Shown here piece after piece: positions 33,511-41,941 of a DNA stretch of 64,000 bases (position 1 is the first letter of the stretch; the number at the start of each line of letters is the position of its first letter). The DNA is from Pseudoxanthomonas sp. 3HH-4 (GTDB lineage Bacteria; Pseudomonadota; Gammaproteobacteria; Xanthomonadales; Xanthomonadaceae). The notes below the pieces were generated by a model that had not been told where the DNA came from, ran no database searches, and worked only from the letters and a program-made list of their open reading frames with translations. A program made the translations under genes and the position numbers. The stretch lies in contig NZ_VFPB01000001.1 of assembly GCF_006716465.1 (NCBI RefSeq), forward strand, positions 1,460,983-1,524,982. Direction: 5' to 3'.

Positions 33511-36500
33511 TCACACCGCCAGCGTGGTCAGCAATGCCTTGGCTGCATTGAAGCGGTCGGGCGCTTCCGGCAGCGGCACCTTGATGCGCAGCTTGTCCGG
33601 GCCATCCATCGCGTAGAGCTTGGGCTGTTTCTGGATCAGCTGGATCACGGCCATCGGGTCGATCTTCGGCTTGGCTTCGAACACGATGCGTCCACCCTGT
33701 TCACCCAGTTCCAGCTTGCGTATGCCCATCTCGTTCGCGGCGAGTTTCAGTTCTGCCGTGGCGAACAGGTACTTGGCCGGATCCGGCAGCAGGCCGAACC
33801 GGTCGATCATCTCGACCTGCAGGTCGCGCAGTTCGTCCTTGTCGCGCGCACTGCTGATGCGCTTGTACAGCGTCAGGCGCGTGTGCACGTCGGGCAGGTA
33901 GTCGTCCGGGATCAGCGACGGCACGTTCAACTCAACCTCGGCGCCGCGGCGTTCCTGGCCCAGGTCCACGTCGGGCAGGTGCCCGGCCTTGATCGAGCGC
34001 ACCGCGCGCTCGAGCAGTTCGGTGTACAGGCTGAAGCCCACCTCGGCCATCTGGCCGCTCTGGTCCTCGCCCAGCAGTTCACCGGCACCACGGATTTCGA
34101 GATCGTGCGTGGCGAGGGTGAAGCCGGCGCCCAGCTCGTCCATCGATGCGATCGCTTCCAGCCGGCGTTGCGCGTCGGCGGTGATGCTGCGCTTGTCCGG
34201 CACCACCAGGTAGGCGTAGCTGCGATGGTGCGAACGGCCCACGCGGCCACGCAGCTGGTGCAGCTGCGCCAGGCCGAACTTGTCGGCGCGGTTCATGATG
34301 ATGGTATTGGCGTTCGGAATGTCGATGCCGGACTCGATGATGGTCGTGCACAGCAGCACGTTGAAGCGCTGCTTCTGGAAATCCAGCATCACCTGTTCAA
34401 GCTCGCGTTCCGGCATCTGCCCGTGCGCGACGCCGATGCGTGCTTCGGGCACCAGCTCCTGCAGGTCGCGCTGCATGCGGCCGATGCTTTCGACGTCGTT
34501 GTGCAGGAAGTACACCTGACCACCACGCGCGAGTTCGCGCTGGAACGCCTCCTTCAGCATGGCCGCGTCCCACGGCGTGACGAAGGTCTGCACTGCCATG
34601 CGGTTCGCCGGTGGGGTAGCGATGATGGACAGGTCGCGCAGGCCGGCCATCGCCATGTTGAGCGTGCGCGGGATGGGCGTGGCGGTCAGCGTCAGCAGGT
34701 GCACGTTGGCGCGCAGTGCCTTCAGCGCTTCCTTCTGGCGCACACCGAAGCGCTGTTCTTCGTCGACAATCACCAGGCCGAGATCCTTGAACTTCACGTC
34801 CGGCTGCAGCAGGCGATGCGTGCCGACGATCACGTCCAGCTTGCCCTCCGCCAGGCGATCGAGCTCGGCCTTGATCTCCTTGGTGGTCTTGAAGCGCGAC
34901 AGCACCTCCACCTTCAGCGGCCAGTCGGCGAAGCGGTCGCGGAAGTTGCGGTAGTGCTGCTCGGCCAGCAGCGTGGTGGGCACCAGCACCGCCACCTGCT
35001 TGCCGGCGCTGGCCGCAGCGAAGGCGGCCCGCACGGCCACCTCGGTCTTGCCGAAGCCGACGTCGCCGCAGACCACGCGGTCCATCGGCTGGCTGCTGGC
35101 CAGGTCGCGGATGACCGCTTCGATGGCGTGGTGCTGGTCGGGCGTCTCCTCGAACGGGAAGCCTGCCGCGAACGGCTCGTACATCGCACGGTCCAGGTGC
35201 AGCGCCAGGCCGGCGCGGGCCTGCCGGCGCGCCTGGATCTCCAGCAGTTCTGCGGCGACGTCGCGGACCTTCTCTGCGGCCTTTTTCTTCGCCTTGGCCC
35301 ATGCCTCGCCACCGAGCGAATGCAGCGGCGCCGTTTCCACCGACGCGCCCGAGTAACGGCTTATCAGGTGCAGCTGCGCCACCGGCACGTACAGGCGATC
35401 GCCCTTGGCGTATTCGATCTCGAGGAACTCGCCCGGCATGCCGCCCACGTCCATCGCGATCAGTCCGCGATAGCGGCCCACGCCGTGGTCTTCATGGACG
35501 ATGGGCGCGCCTTCGGTCAGTTCGCCAAGGTCGCGGATGATCGCTTCGGGCTCGCGGCCGGTGCGCTTGCGGCGATGCGCCTGGGTGGCGCGTTCGGGGA
35601 ACAGCTGACGCTCGGTGAGCACCGCGATGCGCGGATCGTCGAGGGCGAAGCCGTCGGCCAGTGGGGCGACGGCGATGGCGAAGCGTAGGAGCCCCTCTCC
35701 CTTCGGGGCGAAGCGATCTGCTTGCGAACCATCGGTTCGCGGATCGCTGAGCGCGCCCGCGTCGACGCGGGGGCCGGGGCGCGCAGCGGGGGTTGGGGTG
35801 AGGGTGCGGGACGTGCGCGATGGTTCAGTTGTCGAGGTCTCCGCCGCACCCTCATCCGGCGCTTCGCGCCACCTTCTCCCGGGGGGAGAAGGGAGAAAGG
35901 CGCTGAAATCGGGGACCACTTCCGGCTTCAGTTCCGCCGCCTGCAGCACTTCCAGCAGTGCCTCGCGACGACCTGCCGAATCGGCGGCGATCAGCACCCG
36001 GCCCGGGTAGTGGCCGAGGAACGACTTCAGGGCCTCGCCGGCGGGTGCGTCCTTCGCCGCGACCGGGAGCGGCGGCAACGGTTGGTCGCCCAGCGGCTGC
36101 GCATCGGCGTATCGGCTGTGTTGCGCGCCGCAGACCTCGATGCGAGCGCGCTGGTTGAGTTGCTCGCGCAGGCCATCCGGTGGCAAGTACAGCTCTTCCG
36201 GTGGCAACAGCGGGCGTTCGATGTCGTGGCGGCGCTGCTCGTAACGATTGCGTGTCTGCGCCCAGAAGGCCTCGGCGGCTTCACCGAAGCCGTCGGTGAG
36301 CACGGGCAGCGTGTTTTCCTGCAGATAGTCGAACAGCGTGGAGGTCTGGTCGAAGAACAGCGGGAGGTAGTACTCCACGCCGGCCGGTGCCAAACCGGAC
36401 TTGAGGTCCTGATAGAGCGCACTACGGCGCGTGTCCACGTCGAAGCGGTCACGCAGCAGCGTCATCGCGCGTTCCACCGACCGTTCGTCCAGTGGCACTT

Positions 36501-37176
36501 CGCGCCCTGGCAGCAATTGAACGGTATCGGTCCGGTCGAGCGAGCGCTGGCTTTCCGGATCGAAATGGCGGAGCGAGTCGATGCTGTCGTCGAGCAGTTC
36601 GATCCGCAGCGGCGCCTCCGCGCCCATCGGATAGACATCCAGCAGGCCGCCACGCACGGCGAAGTCGCCCGGGTCCAGTACTTGCGGCACGTGCCGGTAG
36701 CTGGCCGCTTCGAGCCGGCGCTTCTCGGCATCGAAGTCCAGGCGCTGGCCGACGCGATAGTCGAAGCTGCCGCCGACGATGTGGCGCAGCGGCGACAGGC
36801 GCTGCATCAGTGTCTGCACCGGAACGATCACGATGCCGCGCGCCAGCGTGGGCAGGCGGTGCAGCGCGGCCAGGCGTTGCGACACGATGTCCGGGTGCGG
36901 GCTGAACTGGTCGTAGGGCAGCGTCTCCCAATCCGGGAACGGCACCACCGGCACGTCGGCCACCGTGCCCAGCAAGGTGTGCAGGTCCGCTTCCAACTGG
37001 TGCGCTTCGTGGTTGTCGCGCGCGACAACCAGTAATGGCCCGTCATGCGCGCGGGCGGCGGAGGCGATGGACCAGGCCAGCGCGGTGGGCGACGCGGGCG
37101 CGCGCCACCAGGCGCGGGATTGGCCGCCACGAGGCAGGGGCGGAGCGGGCGGGGCAGGTTTCTTGGTATCGGTCAT
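33511..37176 (-). CDS. mfd: Transcription-repair coupling factor Mfd, with in-frame repeat insertion
   Basis: The 1221-aa protein is about 69 residues longer than the usual 1150. It has an N-terminal UvrB-like region (about 1-390), an RNA polymerase-interacting domain, a RecG-like translocase with Walker A GDVGFGKTE, DEEQRFGVRQ box II and QLRGRVGRS box VI, and a C-terminal autoinhibitory domain. It removes RNA polymerase stalled at lesions and recruits UvrA. Residues 429-497 (from PSPPGRRWREAPDEG to APKGEGLL) have no counterpart expected in the family, are Pro/Arg/Thr-rich, and are encoded by a family A repeat (35686-35892). Removing them restores normal length and joins SAFL to RFAIAVAPL. 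The insertion lies near domain 3, away from ATPase motifs, so activity may persist. The start at 37176 gives a proline-rich tail before the domain. Confidence 0.95.
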   Translation of the reverse strand: MTDTKKPAPPAPPLPRGGQSRAWWRAPASPTALAWSIASAARAHDGPLLVVARDNHEAHQLEADLHTLLGTVADVPVVPFPDWETLPYDQFSPHPDIVSQRLAALHRLPTLARGIVIVPVQTLMQRLSPLRHIVGGSFDYRVGQRLDFDAEKRRLEAASYRHVPQVLDPGDFAVRGGLLDVYPMGAEAPLRIELLDDSIDSLRHFDPESQRSLDRTDTVQLLPGREVPLDERSVERAMTLLRDRFDVDTRRSALYQDLKSGLAPAGVEYYLPLFFDQTSTLFDYLQENTLPVLTDGFGEAAEAFWAQTRNRYEQRRHDIERPLLPPEELYLPPDGLREQLNQRARIEVCGAQHSRYADAQPLGDQPLPPLPVAAKDAPAGEALKSFLGHYPGRVLIAADSAGRREALLEVLQAAELKPEVVPDFSAFLPSPPGRRWREAPDEGAAETSTTEPSRTSRTLTPTPAARPGPRVDAGALSDPRTDGSQADRFAPKGEGLLRFAIAVAPLADGFALDDPRIAVLTERQLFPERATQAHRRKRTGREPEAIIRDLGELTEGAPIVHEDHGVGRYRGLIAMDVGGMPGEFLEIEYAKGDRLYVPVAQLHLISRYSGASVETAPLHSLGGEAWAKAKKKAAEKVRDVAAELLEIQARRQARAGLALHLDRAMYEPFAAGFPFEETPDQHHAIEAVIRDLASSQPMDRVVCGDVGFGKTEVAVRAAFAAASAGKQVAVLVPTTLLAEQHYRNFRDRFADWPLKVEVLSRFKTTKEIKAELDRLAEGKLDVIVGTHRLLQPDVKFKDLGLVIVDEEQRFGVRQKEALKALRANVHLLTLTATPIPRTLNMAMAGLRDLSIIATPPANRMAVQTFVTPWDAAMLKEAFQRELARGGQVYFLHNDVESIGRMQRDLQELVPEARIGVAHGQMPERELEQVMLDFQKQRFNVLLCTTIIESGIDIPNANTIIMNRADKFGLAQLHQLRGRVGRSHHRSYAYLVVPDKRSITADAQRRLEAIASMDELGAGFTLATHDLEIRGAGELLGEDQSGQMAEVGFSLYTELLERAVRSIKAGHLPDVDLGQERRGAEVELNVPSLIPDDYLPDVHTRLTLYKRISSARDKDELRDLQVEMIDRFGLLPDPAKYLFATAELKLAANEMGIRKLELGEQGGRIVFEAKPKIDPMAVIQLIQKQPKLYAMDGPDKLRIKVPLPEAPDRFNAAKALLTTLAV
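35686..35892 (-). repeat. Family A repeat inserted in frame inside mfd
   Basis: The 207-bp segment begins (minus strand) with the CCTTCTCCCCCCGGGAGAAG unit plus the GTGGCGCGAAGCGCCGG and ATGAGGG tail, and ends with CACCCTCACCCCAACCCC ... GAAGGGAGAGGGGCT. It matches the intergenic pair at 18239-18363 in order and, for the first unit, at all but one base. Between the two units the second hairpin loop is enlarged by a G+C-rich stretch with further inverted repeats (for example GCGATC ... GATCGC). Its length is a multiple of three and it contains no stop in the mfd frame. Confidence 0.9.
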
Positions 37177-37280
37177 GGGTACACAAAACAGCGGCAGCGC
37201 CGGACACCATGGGGTGCCCAGCGCAAAGGGAGGTGGAGTTTACCAAGTGTGCGCCGACGGGCCGTCACGCCCGGGACGGG

Positions 37281-37553
37281 TCACTCCGCGGTAAGGGGAT
37301 CGATCACCTGCGTTACCGTGGAAATGCGGTTGGCCGGGAAGCCACCAAGGCGCGCGTGTTCGCGGACCAGGGCTTCGCTGGGTGCGCGGTAAACGCAATA
37401 GACCTTGTCGTCGGTGATGTAGCTGTGTTCCCACTGCACCAGCGGGCCGAGTTCGGACAGCACACTGCAGGACTTCTGCGAGACGGCCTTCAGTTCGGCC
37501 GGCGTCATCAGGCCAGCCCCTTCGATGTCGCGTTCGATGAGGTAACGGGGCAT
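37281..37553 (-). CDS. DUF4242 small protein
   Basis: The 90-aa protein has the start MPRYLIERDIEGAG and the block YITDDKVYCVYRAPSEALVREHARLGGFPANRIS, the hallmarks of the DUF4242 (SCO4226-like, ferredoxin-like fold, sometimes called nickel-binding) family. Its function is not established. It lies 19 bp after the methyltransferase stop on the same strand, so the two are co-transcribed. The ATG at 37553 is chosen on family length. Confidence 0.85.
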   Translation of the reverse strand: MPRYLIERDIEGAGLMTPAELKAVSQKSCSVLSELGPLVQWEHSYITDDKVYCVYRAPSEALVREHARLGGFPANRISTVTQVIDPLTAE

Positions 37554-37572
37554 GGCGATCTCCTCGGCGGGC

Positions 37573-38622
37573 TCAGGGGCGGGCTTCCAGTACCAGGTTG
37601 AACGGCGTTTGTGCCGCGCGCCGGAAACGCCGGAACCCGCCCTCCGCCATGACCTGGTGCAGGCGGGCCTGACCGGCCTGGGCGCCGAGCGCAGGCCCAT
37701 GGCGGGCCAGCGATACCGGCACACAGATCTGCGACGACGCGCCGTAGTACACGCGCCCCACCGCATTGAGATTGTCTTGCACGTGGTCGCCAGCGAAGGG
37801 CTCCACCAGCAGGCAGTGGCCATCCGGTTTGAGGGCGTCGTGGGCGTGTCGTGCCGCGCCGATCGGATCGCCCATGTCGTGCAGGCAGTCGAAGAACGTC
37901 ACCAGGTCCAGGCCCTCTTCGCCGTAGCTGACCGCGTCGGCCACCTCGAAGCGCGCATTGCGCACGCCGCTTGCCTGCGCGCGTTCGTTGGCGGTGCGGA
38001 TCGAATCCGCATGGTAGTCGTAGCCGACGAACTGCGAATGCGGGAAAGCCCGGGCCATCAGTACCGTGCTGGCGCCATGGCCACAGCCCACGTCCGCTAC
38101 CAGCGCACCGTGCGTGAGCTTGTCCACCACGCCGTCCAGCGCGGGCAGCCATTCGGTCAGCAGGTGGGCGTGATAGCCGGCGCGGAAGAAACGCTCGGTA
38201 CCATGGAACAGGCAGGCGTGGTGCTCGCCCCATTCCATGCCCTGGCCGCTGCGGAAGTTCTCGGTGGTGCGTTCCAGTGCATGGAAGGCGGCTTCGACGA
38301 TGTAGTAGGCGCCGGCCAGATCGACAGGACTGTCGGGACTCGCCAGGCAGAGCGCCTGCGCGTCGTCAAGCGAATAACGGCCGCTTTCGGCGTCGTAGGT
38401 GACGTACCCGCCGGCGGCCTGGTTGGCCAGCCATTCGCGGATGTAGCGCTCATGCGTGTGCGTGCGCTGGGCGAGGTCGGCAGGCGTGGCCGGGGAGACC
38501 GCCAGCGCGCGGTACAAGCCCAGGCGGTCGCCGACCAGCATCAGCGTGGCGCTGATCGCTGCACCGAGATCGCCGACCGCGCGGCTGAGGAAGGTGTTCA
38601 GGCGATCATTGTCGATAGCCAT
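37573..38622 (-). CDS. Class I SAM-dependent methyltransferase with N-terminal winged helix
   Basis: The 349-aa protein has an N-terminal winged-helix dimerisation domain (about 10-95: LGLYRALAVSPATPADLAQRT and HERYIREWLANQAAGGYV) and a SAM-binding motif I VADVGCGHGAST (about 173-184). Later motifs are FDCLHDMGDP and LLVEPFAGDH. The architecture is like Rv2258c-type methyltransferases found with many small-molecule substrates; the substrate is unknown. DUF4242 follows directly, suggesting a two-gene unit. The next gene upstream on this strand is separated by 114 bp. Confidence 0.85.
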   Translation of the reverse strand: MAIDNDRLNTFLSRAVGDLGAAISATLMLVGDRLGLYRALAVSPATPADLAQRTHTHERYIREWLANQAAGGYVTYDAESGRYSLDDAQALCLASPDSPVDLAGAYYIVEAAFHALERTTENFRSGQGMEWGEHHACLFHGTERFFRAGYHAHLLTEWLPALDGVVDKLTHGALVADVGCGHGASTVLMARAFPHSQFVGYDYHADSIRTANERAQASGVRNARFEVADAVSYGEEGLDLVTFFDCLHDMGDPIGAARHAHDALKPDGHCLLVEPFAGDHVQDNLNAVGRVYYGASSQICVPVSLARHGPALGAQAGQARLHQVMAEGGFRRFRRAAQTPFNLVLEARP

Positions 38623-38736
38623 GGGCCGTGACCTGGGCGAACACGGCAGGGCTTGCCGCCAGCCCCCTGCACGGCAGCCTACGCCTGCGCGCCGATGCCG
38701 GGGCGGCCGTTGATCGGAACGTCAGCGCTGCGCGGC

Positions 38737-39285
38737 TCAGGCTTCTTCGTTGAGGTCCAGTACCACACGGACCAGACCGGAGCCGTCGTTCTCGCGCACG
38801 CGCTTGAACCCCAGCGACTGCGCCAGCGCGAGCATCGGCTGGTTGGAATCCAGCACATCGCCATACAGGCGGTCGAGCTTCTTGGAACGCGCCCACTTGG
38901 CGAGCTTGCGCATCAGGTGGCGGCCCAGACCCTGGCCGGCGATGAAGTGGCTGACCAGGATGGCGAACTCGGCATCGCGCGTGCGCGAAACCATGGCCGC
39001 GCGGGCTACCGCACCCACCAGCGCTTCGCCCGGGGGCAGCGTTTCGGCGGCGACCAGCGCGAATTCGGTGTTGGGGTCGGGGTGCGCCAGCCGCTGCGCC
39101 ATCTCGGGCGTGAGTTCCTTCAGCGCGTAGAGGAAGCGGTGACGTATTTCCTCCGGACCCAGCAGTCCGAACGCGCCCTGGATGGGGCCGGCGTCTTCAG
39201 GCCGGATCGGCCGGATCAACAATTCGCGCCCATTGGGTAGGCGGAAGTGTTCATGCCAGGGCGGGAGGCGTTTCGGTGCGGTCAT
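38737..39285 (-). CDS. GNAT family N-acetyltransferase
   Basis: The 182-aa protein has the acetyl-CoA binding loop GQGLGRHLMRKLAKWA (motif A, R/Q-x-x-G-x-G/A). The N-terminal IRPIRPEDAGPIQGAFGLLGPEEIRHRF resembles the acetyltransferase module of Pat/YfiQ-type protein lysine acetyltransferases, but the large acyl-CoA synthetase-like part of those enzymes is absent. It could acetylate a protein or a small molecule. The ATG at 39285 is chosen on domain fit. It is followed by the methyltransferase gene after 114 bp. Confidence 0.85.
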   Translation of the reverse strand: MTAPKRLPPWHEHFRLPNGRELLIRPIRPEDAGPIQGAFGLLGPEEIRHRFLYALKELTPEMAQRLAHPDPNTEFALVAAETLPPGEALVGAVARAAMVSRTRDAEFAILVSHFIAGQGLGRHLMRKLAKWARSKKLDRLYGDVLDSNQPMLALAQSLGFKRVRENDGSGLVRVVLDLNEEA

Positions 39286-39340
39286 GATGTGATGCTCGCA
39301 TGAAATCCGGAGACGGGGCGAGGGCCGTGGCGTCGCTGGT

Positions 39341-40294
39341 TCAGGCGCCGTGGCGTTTGCCGCGCAGGCGCGAGATGGCGGTGACCACGGCCACGATGAT
39401 CGCGCCGGCGACCACGCCGACACCTGCATTGAACAGGCCTTCCCACAACCAGCCCACGCTGCCTTCTGCGTAAGGCTGGATGAAGTGGTGCAGCGCCGGG
39501 ATGCTGTGGACGAGGATGCCGCCACCGACGAGGAACATCGCGGCGGTGCCGGCGATCGAAAGGAATTTCATCAGGTAGGGCGCGCTGTAGAGGATGCCGC
39601 GGCCGAAGGCGCGCTTGAACCGCGCCCAGCCGTTCTCGCGGACATCCGAGGTCAACGCCAGGCCGGCATCGTCCAGCTTCACGATGCCGCCCACCAGGCC
39701 GTAGACGCCCACGGTCATGATCGCGGAGATCGCCACCAGCGTGAGCACCTGCTCCATGAAGGTGCGTCCCGTCAGCGTGCCCAGCGAAATGACGATGATC
39801 TCCGCCGACAGGATGAAGTCGGTGCGGATGGCGCCGCGGATCTTGTCCTTCTCGAACGCGACCATGTCCACGTTCGTGTCCTGCACCGCCTTGACCAGTT
39901 CGGCGTGGTGCTGGCTGTCCTTGTCCTTGCCATGCAGGAACTTGTGCGCCAGCTTCTCCACGCCCTCGAAGCACAGGAAGGCGCCGCCCAGCATCATCAG
40001 CGGTGTCACCAGCGGGATGTTGTAGCCCTTGCCGTGCAGCCAGGTTTCCAGCGCGCTGATCGCCAGTGCGGCCGGCACCAGGATGGCCTTGTTGACCACC
40101 GATCCCTTCGCCACCGCCCATACCACGGGCAACTCGCGGTCCGCCTTCACGCCGGTGACCTGCTGGGCATTCAGCGCGAGGTCGTCGCCCAGCACGCCAG
40201 CCGTCTTCTTCGCGGCCACCTTGGTCATCACGGACACATCGTCCAGCAACGTGGCGATGTCGTCGATCAGGGCGAAGAGGCTGGATCCGGCCAT
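39341..40294 (-). CDS. DUF808 (YedI-like) inner-membrane protein
   Basis: The 317-aa protein begins MAGSSLFALIDDIATLLDDVSVMTKVAAKKTAGVLGDDLA, the strongly conserved start of DUF808. It has about six hydrophobic segments, including IILV and GTAAMFLVGGGILVHSIP regions, and a conserved charged loop VDMVAFEKDKIRGAIRTDFILSAEI. The physiological role is unknown. It appears monocistronic between the GNAT gene and rlmJ. Confidence 0.9.
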   Translation of the reverse strand: MAGSSLFALIDDIATLLDDVSVMTKVAAKKTAGVLGDDLALNAQQVTGVKADRELPVVWAVAKGSVVNKAILVPAALAISALETWLHGKGYNIPLVTPLMMLGGAFLCFEGVEKLAHKFLHGKDKDSQHHAELVKAVQDTNVDMVAFEKDKIRGAIRTDFILSAEIIVISLGTLTGRTFMEQVLTLVAISAIMTVGVYGLVGGIVKLDDAGLALTSDVRENGWARFKRAFGRGILYSAPYLMKFLSIAGTAAMFLVGGGILVHSIPALHHFIQPYAEGSVGWLWEGLFNAGVGVVAGAIIVAVVTAISRLRGKRHGA

Positions 40295-40373
40295 GGATGA
40301 GGGTCGTCGTGAAAGGGAAAGGGGCGATTCTCGCACAGCCCCCTGACCGGGCCGCGTGATCCCGACGCCGGGG

Positions 40374-41231
40374 TCAGTCCGGTGCGCGCAGCCACTCCAG
40401 CCGGTGGCTTGCGCCGGCCTCGCCCAGGGCGGCGGCGAGCGCCGGCAGCACGGGTGCCAGCGCCTTGTCCAGTTGCCAGGGCGGATTGAGCACCAGCATG
40501 CCGCTGCCGGTGAGGCGCAGCGGCGAGTCATCCGGCCGGACCTGCAACTCGGCGACGAACGCCCCCTTGGAGGGCAGCGAGGTCGCCTTGCGGAAGAACG
40601 GCGACAGCGTGCGCCGCTGCTTGATGGGGTACCAGACCGCATAGGTCGCGGCCGGCCAACGCTCCAGCGCGTCCCGCAGCGACGCGATGATCTGCGGGTA
40701 CTCCGCATCCTGGGCTTCGTAGGGTGGATCGATCAGTACCAGGCCGCGTGCAATGCGCTGCGAACCCGCGCGGGGTGGCAGCAACGCCTTCATCGCAGCG
40801 TAGCCGTCGCGTGCGTGGACGGCGACGCGGTCGTCGCCGGCGAACAGGTCCTTCAGCGCCTGCGCCTCGTCCGGTTGCAGTTCGCAGGCCGCCAGCCGGT
40901 CGTGCTCGCGCAGCGCCTGCGCGGTCAGCAGCGGCGAACCGGGGTAGGCGATCAGCGCCCCGACCGGATTGCTCGCCTGCACCGCGCGAAGATAGGCCTC
41001 GACGAGTTCCGGCATGCGAGGCGCGTCGAGCAGCTTGAACACCCCTTCGTCGGCCTCGGAGGTCTTGCGGCTTTCCGAGCCGCCGAGCAGGTAACGACCG
41101 CGCCCGGCATGCGTGTCCAGCACGAAGAACGGCGCGTCCTTGCGTTTCAGTGCATCGATCATGGCCAGCAGCACGACGTGCTTGAGGACGTCTGCATGGT
41201 TGCCGGCGTGGAAGGCATGGCGGTAATTCAT
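40374..41231 (-). CDS. rlmJ: 23S rRNA (adenine-2030-N6)-methyltransferase RlmJ
   Basis: The 285-aa protein begins MNYRHAFHAGNHADVLKHVVL, the diagnostic RlmJ N-terminus. It has DTHAGRGRY near motif X/I, LVLIDPPYE as the N6-adenine catalytic motif, and the SGMLVLNPPW end. It methylates A2030 of 23S rRNA in helix 72. It is divergent from creB with only 25 bp between the start codons, so their promoters must overlap the opposite gene or be very compact. Confidence 0.95.
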   Translation of the reverse strand: MNYRHAFHAGNHADVLKHVVLLAMIDALKRKDAPFFVLDTHAGRGRYLLGGSESRKTSEADEGVFKLLDAPRMPELVEAYLRAVQASNPVGALIAYPGSPLLTAQALREHDRLAACELQPDEAQALKDLFAGDDRVAVHARDGYAAMKALLPPRAGSQRIARGLVLIDPPYEAQDAEYPQIIASLRDALERWPAATYAVWYPIKQRRTLSPFFRKATSLPSKGAFVAELQVRPDDSPLRLTGSGMLVLNPPWQLDKALAPVLPALAAALGEAGASHRLEWLRAPD

Positions 41232-41256
41232 GGCGCGCAGCATATATGCTTGCGCC

Positions 41257-41940
41257 ATGCCCCGTGTATTGATTGCCGAAGACGAAGCCGCCATCGCCGA
41301 TGCCGTGCTGTATGCCCTGCGCAGCGAAGGGATCGAAGCCGACCACTGCCTGCTGGCGCGCGAGGTCGCGCCGCGTGTGCGCGCCGGTGGCGTGGACGTG
41401 GTGGTGCTCGATGTCGGCCTGCCCGATGCCAGCGGCTTCGATGTCTGCCGCGAACTGCGCGGTTTCAGCGACGTGCCGGTGATCTTCCTGACCGCGCGCA
41501 ACGACGAGATCGACCGGGTGCTGGGCCTGGAACTGGGCGCGGACGACTATGTCACCAAGCCGTTCTCGCCACGCGAACTGGTGGCGCGCGTGCGTGCCCG
41601 CCTGCGGCGTGCAGGCGGTACCGTCAAGGCCACGGAGGGGGAATGGACCGCGCGCGGCGACTTCGCCATCGACCGCGACGGCCACCGCATCCGTTACCGG
41701 CAGCAGGTGCTGGACCTGACCCGCTACGAGTACGCGCTGCTGGATGCGCTGCTGCAGCGGCCGGGCGCGATCCTCACCCGTGCGCAGCTGATGGACCGCG
41801 TATGGGACAGCGACGCCGACAGCGCCGACCGCACCGTCGACACCCACATCAAGACGCTGCGCGCCAAGCTGCGCGCGGCTGGCGCCGACCCCGACCCGAT
41901 CCGCACGCACCGCGGGCTGGGCTACGCGATCGAGGCCTGA
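41257..41940 (+). CDS. creB: Response regulator CreB
   Basis: The 227-aa protein has a receiver domain with E8-D9 and phosphoacceptor D52 (VVLDVGLPDASG), and an OmpR/PhoB winged helix (about 130-225, with LTRYEYALLDALLQRPGAILTRAQLMDRVW). It pairs with CreC, whose gene follows after 1 bp, and a matching DNA box precedes creD. In relatives CreB (also called BlrA in Aeromonas) controls creD and influences beta-lactamase expression, cell-wall homeostasis and central metabolism. The start at 41257 gives the classic MPRVLIAEDE. Confidence 0.93.
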   Translation: MPRVLIAEDEAAIADAVLYALRSEGIEADHCLLAREVAPRVRAGGVDVVVLDVGLPDASGFDVCRELRGFSDVPVIFLTARNDEIDRVLGLELGADDYVTKPFSPRELVARVRARLRRAGGTVKATEGEWTARGDFAIDRDGHRIRYRQQVLDLTRYEYALLDALLQRPGAILTRAQLMDRVWDSDADSADRTVDTHIKTLRAKLRAAGADPDPIRTHRGLGYAIEA

Positions 41941-41941
41941 G

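Noticed and set aside
33883-35688. 601-codon open frame on the plus strand inside mfd
   Set aside because: It is antisense to the conserved Mfd translocase region. Its translation is His/Gln/Arg-rich without family motifs, as expected from high third-position G+C.
35686-35892. Possible frameshift or assembly error in mfd
   Set aside because: Frame is kept on both sides, the length is a multiple of three, and the segment matches a real repeat at 18239-18363. A natural insertion explains it better.
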